Source of the DNA: an uncultured Lachnospiraceae bacterium
Lineage (GTDB): Bacteria; Bacillota; Clostridia; Lachnospirales; Lachnospiraceae
Length of the DNA stretch: 64,000 bases
Assembly (NCBI GenBank): GCA_944376125.1
Contig: CALWBQ010000025.1
Location: forward strand, 147,904 to 211,903
Direction: 5' to 3'
Below the pieces are notes generated by a model that had not been told where the DNA came from, did not search any database, and saw nothing but the letters and a program-made list of their open reading frames with translations. This document shows positions 1 through 7,779 of this stretch, in pieces. Numbering within the stretch: position 1 is the stretch's first letter; each line of letters begins with the position of its first letter. A program made the translations under genes and the position numbers.

Positions 1-369
1 TCCGCTTCCCCTCCACGCCCTTTTTAACGCAAGGTAAAGCTCCAGCTCCATGCCATCCTCTTCAATGCCTATTTTTTCTGCCCCGGCTGTCACTTCTGCA
101 ATTTTCGCTGCCAGTTCTTTTACTCCGCCGCGGTAAGGCACCAGCTCAACACGCTCTTCATCTACCTGTTCCTGAACCAGAGGTTTCCAGTTCATAGGAA
201 ACAGGAACAATGTCCGTGAGGGTGTCATCACCACACAGTTACAGCCGATCTGGCAGGGCCGCCTGGCCGTTGTGTAAAATCCTATTGTATAGTAAATATT
301 TTGTGGAGTTGTTACCAGCACCGGGAACTCCCTGGCCTGAAACAGCTCCCTGTAACTTCTTTTTCCCAT
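1..369 (-). CDS. M24-family metallopeptidase (Xaa-Pro aminopeptidase/creatinase-like), 3' part missing
   Basis: Reading the minus strand from an ATG at 369 gives about 123 residues beginning MGKRSYRELFQAREF with no stop before the window edge. The run VLVTTPQNIYYTIGFYTT and the following alternating strand/helix pattern fit the N-terminal creatinase/prolidase domain that precedes the M24 metal-binding domain, which would lie outside the window. The start is 24 bases after the stop of the second transporter ATPase, with a GAGAGG-like ribosome site, so it is probably the last gene of the transporter operon. Its substrate could be an imported peptide or amidated compound. The family call rests on the N-domain alone. 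Confidence 0.7.
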   Translation of the reverse strand, partial: MGKRSYRELFQAREFPVLVTTPQNIYYTIGFYTTARRPCQIGCNCVVMTPSRTLFLFPMNWKPLVQEQVDEERVELVPYRGGVKELAAKIAEVTAGAEKIGIEEDGMELELYLALKRAWRGSG

Positions 370-393
370 AGCCTTTGGCGCTCCTCTCTTATC

Positions 394-1155
394 TTACCAC
401 CACTTAATCAGCTCCGTCACCTCTTCCCTGAGCCGGACAAATTCCGGGGCCGCAATATCCCTGGGCCTTGGAAGATCGTTCTGCAGAGTCTGCTTAACCG
501 TGGTTGGCTTGTTGGTGAGCACCATGATATGTTCTCCCAGGTAGACTGCCTCCTCAATGTTGTGGGTGATAAATATAACTGTCGTCCCCGTCATCTCCCA
601 CAGCCGGATCAGTTCATCCTCCAGCTTGAAGCGGAGCTCAATATCCAGCTGCCCGTAAGGTTCATCCATCAGCAGCAGCTCCGGCTCTGTGGCAAATGCC
701 CTGGCGATGGAAACCCTCTGAAGCATGCTGGCAGAAAGCTGTTTGGGGTAATATTTACGGTACTTCGTAAGCCCCACAATCTCCAGATATTTGTCCACAA
801 GTTCACGCTTTTTCTCCTGCGGCACGTGTTTTATATCCAGTCCAAATGAGACATTCTGCTCAACCGTCAGCCAGGGCATCGTAGAATTTCCCTGAAAAAT
901 ATATGCGATATGATCTTTTTTGGGATCCACGGGATGGGAATCCAACAAAATTTCTCCAGATGTGATATCATAAATCTTTGTCAGGCTGTTCAAAAAAGTC
1001 GTTTTTCCGCAGCCGGTAGGGCCAACCACGCACAGCAGGTCGCCCTTCTCTACATCAAATGAAATGTCATCCAGCACCAGCAAATCACCAAACTTTTTTG
1101 TCAGATGGTTGACCTGCACTTTTACCTGGCGTTCGTTTCCTGCTTTTGCTTCCAT
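394..1155 (-). CDS. ABC transporter ATPase, TauB/SsuB/NrtD family, with degenerate signature
   Basis: 253-residue cytoplasmic ATPase for a nitrate/sulfonate/taurine-type importer. Walker A GPTGCGKT is at residues 45-52, the Q-loop Gln near 88, Walker B with catalytic Glu (LLMDEP) at 161-166 and the H-loop His at 198 (ITHN). The ABC signature at 140-144 is LSASM instead of LSGGQ/M, so the signature this subunit would donate to its partner is damaged, while its own Walker A and H-loop are intact. It follows the other ATPase gene (1177-1944) by 21 bases. The lesions are complementary to those of that partner, suggesting a heterodimeric ATPase with one consensus and one degenerate site. Confidence 0.93.
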   Translation of the reverse strand: MEAKAGNERQVKVQVNHLTKKFGDLLVLDDISFDVEKGDLLCVVGPTGCGKTTFLNSLTKIYDITSGEILLDSHPVDPKKDHIAYIFQGNSTMPWLTVEQNVSFGLDIKHVPQEKKRELVDKYLEIVGLTKYRKYYPKQLSASMLQRVSIARAFATEPELLLMDEPYGQLDIELRFKLEDELIRLWEMTGTTVIFITHNIEEAVYLGEHIMVLTNKPTTVKQTLQNDLPRPRDIAAPEFVRLREEVTELIKWW

Positions 1156-1176
1156 ATTATTACAGCGCCTCCCTTT

Positions 1177-1944
1177 TCACAGAGTTTTATCTACAATACT
1201 GGTAATCTCTTTTCTCAATGACAGAAATTCTGGAGACGTATACTTTCTCGGCCTCGGCAGATCAATCTGATACTCTTTTTTGATAGTCGCCGGACAGTTG
1301 GACAGAACAAGGATCCTGTCAGCCAGATAAATTGCTTCCTCGATATTGTTGGTCACGAAAATAACTGTCCGTTTTTCTGCCTGCCAGATTCTCTGCAGTT
1401 CCTCCTGCATCAGATAGCGGGTCTGGGCATCCAAAGCCCCGAACGGCTCATCCATCAGCAGAACCTTAGGCTCAATGCTGTACGCCCTGGCAATCCCCAC
1501 CCGCTGTTTCATGCCTCCTGAGAGCTGAATGGGGAAGGACTGCTCAAATCCCTGAAGTCCTACCAGATCGATATATTTCTGTGCCCGCTCGCGCCGCTCT
1601 TTTTTGGGAATCTTGGCTGTTTTCATTCCGTATTCTACATTTCCCATGGTCGTCAGCCATGGAAACAATGTAATATTCTGAAATACCACTCCGCGCTCAG
1701 GTCCTGGTTCTGTGACCTGCCTGCCATTTACTGTAATAGTTCCCTCTGTGGGCATTTCAAAGCCTGCAATCAGATTAATTAACGTAGTCTTTCCGCACTG
1801 TCCAGGCCCGAAAAGGCAGATGAATTCATTCTCCTGGCATACAAAATTGAAATCTTTGACTACCTGGTTTTCACCGCCTGGAACCTGGAATGTTTTGCTG
1901 ACATTGCAACACTCGATTAATTTTCGCTTCTGTTCCACCGACAT
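1177..1944 (-). CDS. ABC transporter ATPase, TauB/SsuB/NrtD family, with Asn in the H-loop
   Basis: 255-residue importer ATPase. Its signature LSGGM at 141-145 and Walker B/catalytic Glu (MDEP) at 164-167 are intact. The Walker A is GPGQCGKT (46-53), with Gln replacing the usual middle Gly. The switch His of the H-loop is replaced by Asn199 (VTNN instead of VTHD); the codon reads AAC in the DNA. This is the reciprocal of the neighbouring ATPase. The start at 1944 overlaps the end of the permease gene (1917-2699) by 28 bases, so the genes are translationally coupled. Confidence 0.93.
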   Translation of the reverse strand: MSVEQKRKLIECCNVSKTFQVPGGENQVVKDFNFVCQENEFICLFGPGQCGKTTLINLIAGFEMPTEGTITVNGRQVTEPGPERGVVFQNITLFPWLTTMGNVEYGMKTAKIPKKERRERAQKYIDLVGLQGFEQSFPIQLSGGMKQRVGIARAYSIEPKVLLMDEPFGALDAQTRYLMQEELQRIWQAEKRTVIFVTNNIEEAIYLADRILVLSNCPATIKKEYQIDLPRPRKYTSPEFLSLRKEITSIVDKTL

Positions 1945-2699
1945 AACCTTGCTTCAACCTTTCTGAATATTGTAGAAAGCATCATTCCCACCAGGCCGAT
2001 GGCCAAGATGCCTGTCATAATCTGATTCATATCGTTGTTGTTCATCCCTGCAATGATGATCCATCCCAGCCCTTCCGAAGATCTGACCATCTCTGCAGCC
2101 AGAACCGTAGCCCAGCAGCTGGACAGAGCTACCTGCAGCCCTGCAAAAATGGGAGGAATTGATGCCGGCAGTACAACAGTAAATAAAATTCTGCTCTTTC
2201 CGGCTCCCAGCATCCGGGCGGCATTCATGTATTCTGGATTTACATTTTTCGCTCCACTCCAGGCATTCTGTGTGACATAGCAAAAAGAGGCTAAAAAAAT
2301 CAGAAAAATCTTTGCATCTTCTCCTAAACCGATCCAGATAATGGAAATTGGAATCCATGCAATGGGAGGGATCGGCCGGATAATCCGAAACAGCGGAGCA
2401 AAGATCGCCTCAATCAGAGGGCTCCATCCCATGCTGAGCCCCAAAACGATTCCCACTGCGGCCCCGATAAAATAGCCGATCATTACTCGTGCTAAACTAT
2501 AGGCCACGTGAACAATCAGAGTGCTGGAACCAATTTTCCCTCCAAAAAGGGTCTGCAAAAATTTTTCAATGACTGGAAGCGGCCCCGGCATCAATTTACC
2601 TAATTCTCCTCGGGTTCCCAAATGCCATATTCCAAAAAAGACCGCCAGCGAAATGACTGCACAAATTAATTCTGCGATATTAAACGTTTTTTTCTTCAT
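1917..2699 (-). CDS. ABC transporter permease, SsuC/TauC/NrtB type
   Basis: 260-residue integral membrane protein with about six hydrophobic segments. The central segment FRIIRPIPPIAWIPISI and the EAA-type cytoplasmic loop (GAGKSRILFTVVLPASIPPIF) are typical of BPD_transp_1 permeases that pair with TauB/SsuB ATPases. It is one of two different permeases in the operon; the start overlaps the upstream permease stop by 4 bases (ATGA). The pair probably forms a heterodimeric channel for the substrate delivered by the binding protein at 3561-4712. Confidence 0.93.
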   Translation of the reverse strand: MKKKTFNIAELICAVISLAVFFGIWHLGTRGELGKLMPGPLPVIEKFLQTLFGGKIGSSTLIVHVAYSLARVMIGYFIGAAVGIVLGLSMGWSPLIEAIFAPLFRIIRPIPPIAWIPISIIWIGLGEDAKIFLIFLASFCYVTQNAWSGAKNVNPEYMNAARMLGAGKSRILFTVVLPASIPPIFAGLQVALSSCWATVLAAEMVRSSEGLGWIIIAGMNNNDMNQIMTGILAIGLVGMMLSTIFRKVEARLCRWNRSEN

Positions 2700-3484
2700 T
2701 GGGCATTCATCCCCTTTGCAACCATAATCTCAATTTTATGCAGGATTGTATCTAAAATCAATCCTACGACACCTATTGTCAGCATACCCACGATCACCAG
2801 ATCTGGTCTGGAAATATAGCGTGCCTGTTGGATCATGTATCCCAATCCTTTGCTGGCCGCAAGCATTTCAGCTGCCACAAGAGCCATCCAGCTTCCTCCG
2901 AGAGCTGTCCTAAGCCCGGTAAAAATCATAGGCGTCGCTGTTGGGATCGCTATTTTAATCAGCTTCTGCCACTCGGTAGCTCCAAACACATCCCCTACCC
3001 ACAGGTGGAGGTCATCCGTCTGGCGGATCCCAGTATATGCATTTAATATACACGCTACAAAAGAATTGACGAAAATTACCATTGCCTTCGCTTCAATTCC
3101 AATTCCAAAAATCAGGATAAACATAGGGGTCCAGGCAAGTCCTGGAACCGGACGGATCAAGTCAAACACCGGGCGTACTAGCCAGTCGCACCACTTATTC
3201 CAGGCCATGGCGATCCCCAGGGGGATCCCCAAAATCGCTCCAATGCTGTAGCCCAGCAGACACACCTTCAGGCTTTCTAGCAGATGCTGACCTAAAGTAG
3301 CACCGTCTGGTTTCGTTTCTACTAATTTGGAAAGGAATGTGTCAAATGTCTTTACCAGCCCTGGAAACACAGAGCTTTTTGTAATTTTCATCACATCAAT
3401 CAGAAGATACCAAATCAGCAGAACCGTAAGGACAGACAGGCACGATACAGCCATATAGATTCGTTTTTTCGATTTTGTTCTCAT
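2696..3484 (-). CDS. ABC transporter permease, SsuC/TauC type (second subunit)
   Basis: Membrane permease with about six transmembrane segments and the same family signatures as its neighbour: FDLIRPVPGLAWTPMFI and the loop GATEWQKLIKIAIPTATPMIF. I use the ATG at 3484 (MRTKSKKRIY, 262 residues). An in-frame TTG at 3505 would add seven residues and is preceded by AGGAAA, so the longer form cannot be excluded. A hairpin separates it from the upstream binding-protein gene, consistent with lower expression than the binding protein. Confidence 0.92.
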   Translation of the reverse strand: MRTKSKKRIYMAVSCLSVLTVLLIWYLLIDVMKITKSSVFPGLVKTFDTFLSKLVETKPDGATLGQHLLESLKVCLLGYSIGAILGIPLGIAMAWNKWCDWLVRPVFDLIRPVPGLAWTPMFILIFGIGIEAKAMVIFVNSFVACILNAYTGIRQTDDLHLWVGDVFGATEWQKLIKIAIPTATPMIFTGLRTALGGSWMALVAAEMLAASKGLGYMIQQARYISRPDLVIVGMLTIGVVGLILDTILHKIEIMVAKGMNAQ

Positions 3485-3527
3485 AACACCAGCTCTTTCT
3501 GTCAATATTGAGGTTTCCTATTAATAA

Positions 3528-3553
3528 GTCCCGCCGCTATGATGCAGCGGGAC
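3528..3553 (-). terminator. Intercistronic hairpin between binding-protein and permease genes
   Basis: A seven-base GTCCCGC/GCGGGAC stem with a roughly 12-base loop follows the stop of the binding-protein gene on the minus strand. It is followed by TTATTAAT rather than a run of T. It more likely acts as a leaky terminator or mRNA-protecting hairpin that sets the binding protein above the membrane subunits. Confidence 0.5.
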
Positions 3554-3560
3554 CGATCTT

Positions 3561-4712
3561 CTATTCTGCTTTTTCTGCCCGATATTCCAGCAGCCGATCA
3601 ATAAAGCTGTGATTTAATGCTGCCTCTATCTGCGGCATGGAGCCCTCCTCAATCAGCCCCTGCTCCATGAGGAATTCGCCCATAACTTTCATTGTGTTCC
3701 CAAATTCATACTCTGGGTTTGCCAGCTGTTCCCAGGTCCAGAAGGTTACATTAGCAATCTCTGAGGCCATATCCTCGTCCGAATAGGTGGTTCCCCCCTC
3801 ATTCAGGTAAAGATCCATGGCATATTCTGCACGGGCATCATCATCCTTTGCCAACCGGTCCATTGCCTCATAGACACAGTCGAGAATTGCAACGACATCG
3901 TCAGGATACTGGTCTGCCAGTTCTTTGCTGACAATAAAGGAATCGACCAGAGGTCCGCCGGCCAGATCAGTGTAATCCGCTACCAGCGTATAGTTGGGAT
4001 CGCTCTCCAGAAGGTTGGAATACGGAGGCGTGGTTGCCAACAGGTCTCCTTCCCCTGTAATGTACGCCTCGTAAGCCTGAGGGTGATCCATTGCCACGAA
4101 CTCAATGTCGCTGGAGGTCAGCCCCAGAGCCTCTGCATAGGCATAAGCGATATACTGCTGCGGGCCAGCGCCCAGACCTAAAATGGACGCCCCTTTAACT
4201 GTCTCCGGGCTCCCGTAATATGGGGTGTCGCCATACTGCCCCGCCTGCACGATAGCGCTGTCTGTCCGGCCGTACATAGCCTGTCCTCCGAAATTGATCG
4301 TTGCATCCCCTACATAGTAGAAGTTTTCGGTTGGGAGAACATAGACCGCCGCCATGCCGTTTGCCGCTGCGTCGATCTCTCCCGCATTGAGAGCTTCATT
4401 CAAGGCTGGGCCGTTTGCCAAGGTAACAATTTCCACATCCAGCCCTGCTTCTTCAAATAATCCCAGATCTCTAGCATAGTAAAGATATAAGCTGGTCTGA
4501 CGCACCTGACCGCCGATCTTCCAGTGTCTTCCCGACAGCTGCAGCTTTCCGGAAGCCTCCGTCTCTGCGGCAGACTCGGAACCGGCTTCCGCCTCTGTGC
4601 CTGCTGCCGCGGTACCAGCCGCTGTAGCCGCTGCCTCCTCTCCTCCGCTGCATCCGGCCAGCAACCCCAGAGCCATTGCAGATACTAAAAACATACCAAA
4701 TCTTTTATTCAT
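3561..4712 (-). CDS. ABC transporter substrate-binding lipoprotein, NMT1/THI5/SsuA type
   Basis: 383-residue lipoprotein. The signal peptide ends in the lipobox LLAG-C with Cys21 as the lipidated residue, followed by a low-complexity Ala/Glu/Thr linker. The mature domain starts near residue 55, and runs such as YYARDLGLFEEAGLDVEIV and NGPALNEALNAGEIDAA are hallmarks of the NMT1/TauA/SsuA periplasmic-binding fold. A strong AAGGAGG site precedes the ATG, which overlaps the upstream epimerase stop by 8 bases. It is the only binding protein for two permeases and two ATPases. The ligand cannot be read from sequence; the sugar-acid enzymes nearby suggest a carbohydrate-derived acid, which would be unusual for this fold. 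Confidence 0.92.
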   Translation of the reverse strand: MNKRFGMFLVSAMALGLLAGCSGGEEAAATAAGTAAAGTEAEAGSESAAETEASGKLQLSGRHWKIGGQVRQTSLYLYYARDLGLFEEAGLDVEIVTLANGPALNEALNAGEIDAAANGMAAVYVLPTENFYYVGDATINFGGQAMYGRTDSAIVQAGQYGDTPYYGSPETVKGASILGLGAGPQQYIAYAYAEALGLTSSDIEFVAMDHPQAYEAYITGEGDLLATTPPYSNLLESDPNYTLVADYTDLAGGPLVDSFIVSKELADQYPDDVVAILDCVYEAMDRLAKDDDARAEYAMDLYLNEGGTTYSDEDMASEIANVTFWTWEQLANPEYEFGNTMKVMGEFLMEQGLIEEGSMPQIEAALNHSFIDRLLEYRAEKAE

Positions 4713-5976
4713 AATCCTTCCTCCTTAGAACTTGATCCGCCCTCTCCATCATTTCAAAGCAAGCCCGAGCATTGTGGTAAGGGCATTTTCCTTTTCCTGC
4801 TTTCTCTCCATTTGTGAAAATATTCTGAAGAGCCAAAACGTCTTTTTCATATTTCGGATCTCCGGTTCCACATCCGCCGATGCTGTTCCAGTCCCCTGTG
4901 TCATAATTTACAATAAACTTTTCTGTATAATTCCAAATTGCAATCGCACAATTCAGATACCGCTTCTCTCCTGTCATCTGGTAGGCGTTGAAAAAAGCTG
5001 TGATGCCTTCTGCCTGCACCCACCAGATCTTTGCCCTGTTTTCCTTACCGGTGTAACCATCTCTGATGTAGAAAAGCCCGCCCTCCGCTCTGTCAAAGCC
5101 TTCCATCTCGACGTGGCCGAGCAGCATCAGGGCAGTCTCATCTGCCCTCTTGATGAGCGCGTCATCTTTCAGCCATCTGGCTGCCCTGGTCAGCAGATAC
5201 GAGCACTCGCAGTCATGGCCATAGTTGATTTCTCCATCCAGGCGTTTCCCATTCTCTGACATTCCAGCCTTCAGGTGTCCCCAGTTGACATCCACTGCTG
5301 TGTCCAACAGGAATTCCAGCTCCTCCCTGAGCACTCTGTCAATGCGTTTATCCCGAACTGTCTCCGCCAGATTTAAAATCCCTTCAAACAGATGCATGTT
5401 GGAGTTCAGCAGTTTTGCAGCTCCTGTGCGGTTTTTGACCCACACATTCACCCAGCCATCCTTCTGCCAGTCCCGGGCCGCTGAATCGCGATATCCGCCG
5501 TTGTCCCACTTCATATTAGCGTTTACCAGGCGGAAAGTCTCCAGCGCCATTTTCAGCGCCTCTTCGTTTCCAAATACCCGATAGTACTCGGACATGGCAT
5601 AAATCAAAAAGGCCTGGCTGTATGTTCGTTTTTCTGGTTCTGATATCTCTCCTCTGCATGTCAGCATCCAGTAAATGCCGCCGTAAATTCTGTCCCAAAA
5701 GTGATCCCGGATATAAGAGAATGCCCGGTCAGCAAGCCCTCTGTCCTCCTCTTTTTGATAGAGGGCATAAGAACGGCTGAATGTCCAAAGCAGACGGCAA
5801 TTTAAAACCGCCGATTTAGGGCTGTCTGGGTCCGGTGTCAGATCTCCTCGAACCCGGCCATAGAAGCCGCCGTTTTTCTCATCTGTAAGGCAGGTTCTCC
5901 AAAAAGGCAAAATCCCCGTTTCTACATTTGCTTTCATCCTGTCCCGCAGGTCTGTTATCCTCTCGAAGTCTGTCAT
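4705..5976 (-). CDS. N-acylglucosamine 2-epimerase (AGE) family protein
   Basis: About 423 residues using the ATG at 5976 (MTDFERITDLRDRMK), which has AAGGAG seven bases upstream; a longer open frame to 6054 lacks such a site. AGE-family alpha/alpha-barrel features are present: GFYGRVRGDL near the N-terminus, CRLLWTFSRSY, NSNMHLFEGILNLAE, NYGHDCECSYLLTRAA, and KIWWVQAEGITAFFNAY with the conserved C-terminal His region. Family members epimerise or isomerise aldoses such as GlcNAc/ManNAc or mannose/fructose, or hydrolyse related linkages. It sits four bases after the cupin and overlaps the binding-protein start, so it is co-transcribed with the transporter. Confidence 0.88.
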   Translation of the reverse strand: MTDFERITDLRDRMKANVETGILPFWRTCLTDEKNGGFYGRVRGDLTPDPDSPKSAVLNCRLLWTFSRSYALYQKEEDRGLADRAFSYIRDHFWDRIYGGIYWMLTCRGEISEPEKRTYSQAFLIYAMSEYYRVFGNEEALKMALETFRLVNANMKWDNGGYRDSAARDWQKDGWVNVWVKNRTGAAKLLNSNMHLFEGILNLAETVRDKRIDRVLREELEFLLDTAVDVNWGHLKAGMSENGKRLDGEINYGHDCECSYLLTRAARWLKDDALIKRADETALMLLGHVEMEGFDRAEGGLFYIRDGYTGKENRAKIWWVQAEGITAFFNAYQMTGEKRYLNCAIAIWNYTEKFIVNYDTGDWNSIGGCGTGDPKYEKDVLALQNIFTNGEKAGKGKCPYHNARACFEMMERADQVLRRKDYE

Positions 5977-5980
5977 TGCC

Positions 5981-6376
5981 CTACTCCTTGGCATAGTCCA
6001 GCAGATTGACTGGCAGATAATCTGTATTTTCCGGCGATACATCCGCATTTTCAATAATTGCGATTTTCGCCCCCGGGCCAGTCACATGTGTATGCCAAAC
6101 CCCTTTTCGGACATTGTACATGACTCCTTTTTCCATAACCGTTCCTTCCAGTCTGCCCAATTCACCGCCTGTACCGTCCGATACATAAAGTGTACAGGAG
6201 CCTTCCAGCAAAATGAAAACCTCATCAGAGGTATTATGGCGCTGCATCTCTTTAATATTTTCCGCATGAAATTTCGCAGTATCATTCAGAAATGCTGCCC
6301 TCCATCCCTCAAAGTACACCAGAGGATGGTACCCTTCTTCTGAGCAGGTGAGCTTCTCCAGTAATTCCTGTTTCAC
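5981..6376 (-). CDS. Small cupin-domain protein
   Basis: 131-residue single-domain cupin. The first cupin motif shows KEMQRHNTSDEVFILLEG and the second KGVWHTHVTG, giving His/Glu/His ligands for a metal. The start is a GTG at 6376 preceded by AAAGGGGTG. It is the first gene of the operon leading into the epimerase and ABC transporter. Such cupins often act as sugar isomerases, lyases or mutarotase-like helpers; here it may process the sugar handled by the adjacent epimerase. Exact role unknown. Confidence 0.8.
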   Translation of the reverse strand: MKQELLEKLTCSEEGYHPLVYFEGWRAAFLNDTAKFHAENIKEMQRHNTSDEVFILLEGSCTLYVSDGTGGELGRLEGTVMEKGVMYNVRKGVWHTHVTGPGAKIAIIENADVSPENTDYLPVNLLDYAKE

Positions 6377-6480
6377 ATTTTCACCCCTTTCATTTGTCTC
6401 CCACTAGTTTCCAAAAAGAGCGTTTTGTTCCAGCCATTTTTCTTTCCAGTTTTTGAGAAAATTGAACAAATTATTCTGTA

Positions 6481-6508
6481 ATATTAAGCTCTTTTCTATA
6501 AAATACAA
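6481..6508 (-). promoter_or_regulatory. Candidate promoter of the cupin-epimerase-transporter operon
   Basis: On the minus strand TTGTAT (6508-6503), a 16-base spacer and TAATAT (6486-6481) lie about 105 bases before the cupin start. The 304-base gap 6377-6680 between this operon and the rpiR-like gene is AT-rich and otherwise contains only this element and the hairpin at 6627-6670. Confidence 0.4.
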
Positions 6509-6626
6509 CAATTTTGCCATTGAGTAAACAATAAATGCAAATCCTTGCAATCGTTTTTACTTTTCGGAGAAATTTTCCGCAAATTTTTCGATTTCAAAAA
6601 AGCAGCTCCGCTATTTTTCCGCAAAA

Positions 6627-6670
6627 GAAAACCTATGCAGCCCGTTTTTTTACAGACAGCACAGGTTTTC
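6627..6670 (-). terminator. Hairpin after the RpiR-family gene
   Basis: GAAAACCT (6627-6634) pairs perfectly with AGGTTTTC (6663-6670). In the minus direction the stem is followed by TTTTGC. It lies 11 bases beyond the regulator's stop and probably ends its transcript, separating it from the operon below. Confidence 0.5.
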
Positions 6671-6680
6671 GAGTGAAATT

Positions 6681-7553
6681 TTATTTTAGACGGCTGGCCA
6701 GCACCGCCTTTTTACACGCCTCAATTTTTTCCAGCTGCACCGGCCGCCTTATAAGCTCAGCCTGCAGCGCTCCTATAATCGCCAATTCGCACATACTGGC
6801 CAGATGCAGATACTGCAGGTCATCCGGGATATCATAACTGTAAGTAAGACAAATATCTGCCAATTTTGCCATTGTCGAGTTTGGTTTTGCCGTTATGACA
6901 ATCGTCGTCCCGTGGTTGTGTTTCACAATATTCAGTGCCTCAATGACAGACTTAATCTCTCCGCTGTAGCCGATCCCGATCGCCACATCCCCCTTCGTCA
7001 GAGTGCTGGCAGTCAGATTCATATCCAGATTTCCCTTTACGGTCTGGCTCAAAATATTAATCCTAAGCAGCAGCTGCTTTGCATACAAAGCCGATACATA
7101 TCCGCTGCTCTGCCCAAATAAAACCAAATTCTTCGCATCCATAACCGCATCTGCTGCTTTCACCAGACTTCTTGCATCCAGGGTACGCAGCGTGTCCGAC
7201 ACGGCATTCTGCGAACTGTTCATCAGTTTCTGGATCACTGTCTGAATCGTATCGCTTTTTTGGATAGGCGCATCCGCCACAGAAGGGGAAATCAGATTTT
7301 TTTCGATATAAACCTTCAGCTCACTGAATCCTTTATAGGATAGAGCCTGGCAGAATCGAGTCACGGTGGATGGAACGGTCCCCGTTTTTTGGGCCATCGT
7401 AGTAATGGAGTAATGGACTACGGCTTCCCGATGGTTCAAAATATAATTGGCGATCCTTTTCTGCGCCTTTGAAAGAGATGCATATTGTTTTTTGATCCTT
7501 CCGATATATTCAATATCATCAGAAAATTCATCTATATTTTTCAATTCCTCCAT
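6681..7553 (-). CDS. RpiR/MurR-family transcriptional regulator (HTH + SIS)
   Basis: 290 residues. The N-terminal helix-turn-helix (about 15-95) reads YASLSKAQKRIANYIL, then TTMAQKTGTVPSTVTRFCQALSY, typical of RpiR proteins. A SIS sugar-phosphate-binding domain follows (about 130-260; VLFGQSSGYVSALYAKQLLLR and GDVAIGIGYSGEIKSVIEAL). It lies between the transporter operon and the divergent dehydratase gene and is the obvious local regulator, probably responding to a phosphorylated sugar. Its start is the first possible codon after an in-frame TAA; the GGAGG lies unusually far (14 bases) upstream. Confidence 0.93.
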   Translation of the reverse strand: MEELKNIDEFSDDIEYIGRIKKQYASLSKAQKRIANYILNHREAVVHYSITTMAQKTGTVPSTVTRFCQALSYKGFSELKVYIEKNLISPSVADAPIQKSDTIQTVIQKLMNSSQNAVSDTLRTLDARSLVKAADAVMDAKNLVLFGQSSGYVSALYAKQLLLRINILSQTVKGNLDMNLTASTLTKGDVAIGIGYSGEIKSVIEALNIVKHNHGTTIVITAKPNSTMAKLADICLTYSYDIPDDLQYLHLASMCELAIIGALQAELIRRPVQLEKIEACKKAVLASRLK

Positions 7554-7586
7554 GTTTTAGCATATCACCTCCACTATTTAATTAGT

Positions 7587-7615
7587 ATTATATAAATAGA
7601 CAACCTATTTTTCAA
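7587..7615 (-). promoter_or_regulatory. Promoter of the rpiR-family gene
   Basis: Minus-strand TTGAAA (7615-7610), a 17-base spacer and a perfect TATAAT (7592-7587) lie 34 bases before the ATG. Confidence 0.7.
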
Positions 7616-7685
7616 TTATTTTTCGAATTCTTTGCAGAAATCTATCTAATCAAGAGGAATTTCTTGCAATAATTTGCTTTTTCTG

Positions 7686-7714
7686 TTTACGAACCATTCC
7701 TTTTCCTGTAAGAT
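7686..7714 (+). promoter_or_regulatory. Candidate promoter of the mannonate-dehydratase-like gene
   Basis: TTTACG, a 17-base spacer and TAAGAT, 65 bases before the start codon. Each box matches consensus at four of six positions, so it may need activation or derepression. The divergent arrangement with the regulator promoter fits control by RpiR. Confidence 0.4.
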
Positions 7715-7779
7715 AAAAAAGAGAAAAGAACAGCCATTTTTCTTTCATAGGCCAAAATCATCATTAAAGGATTAGAACT

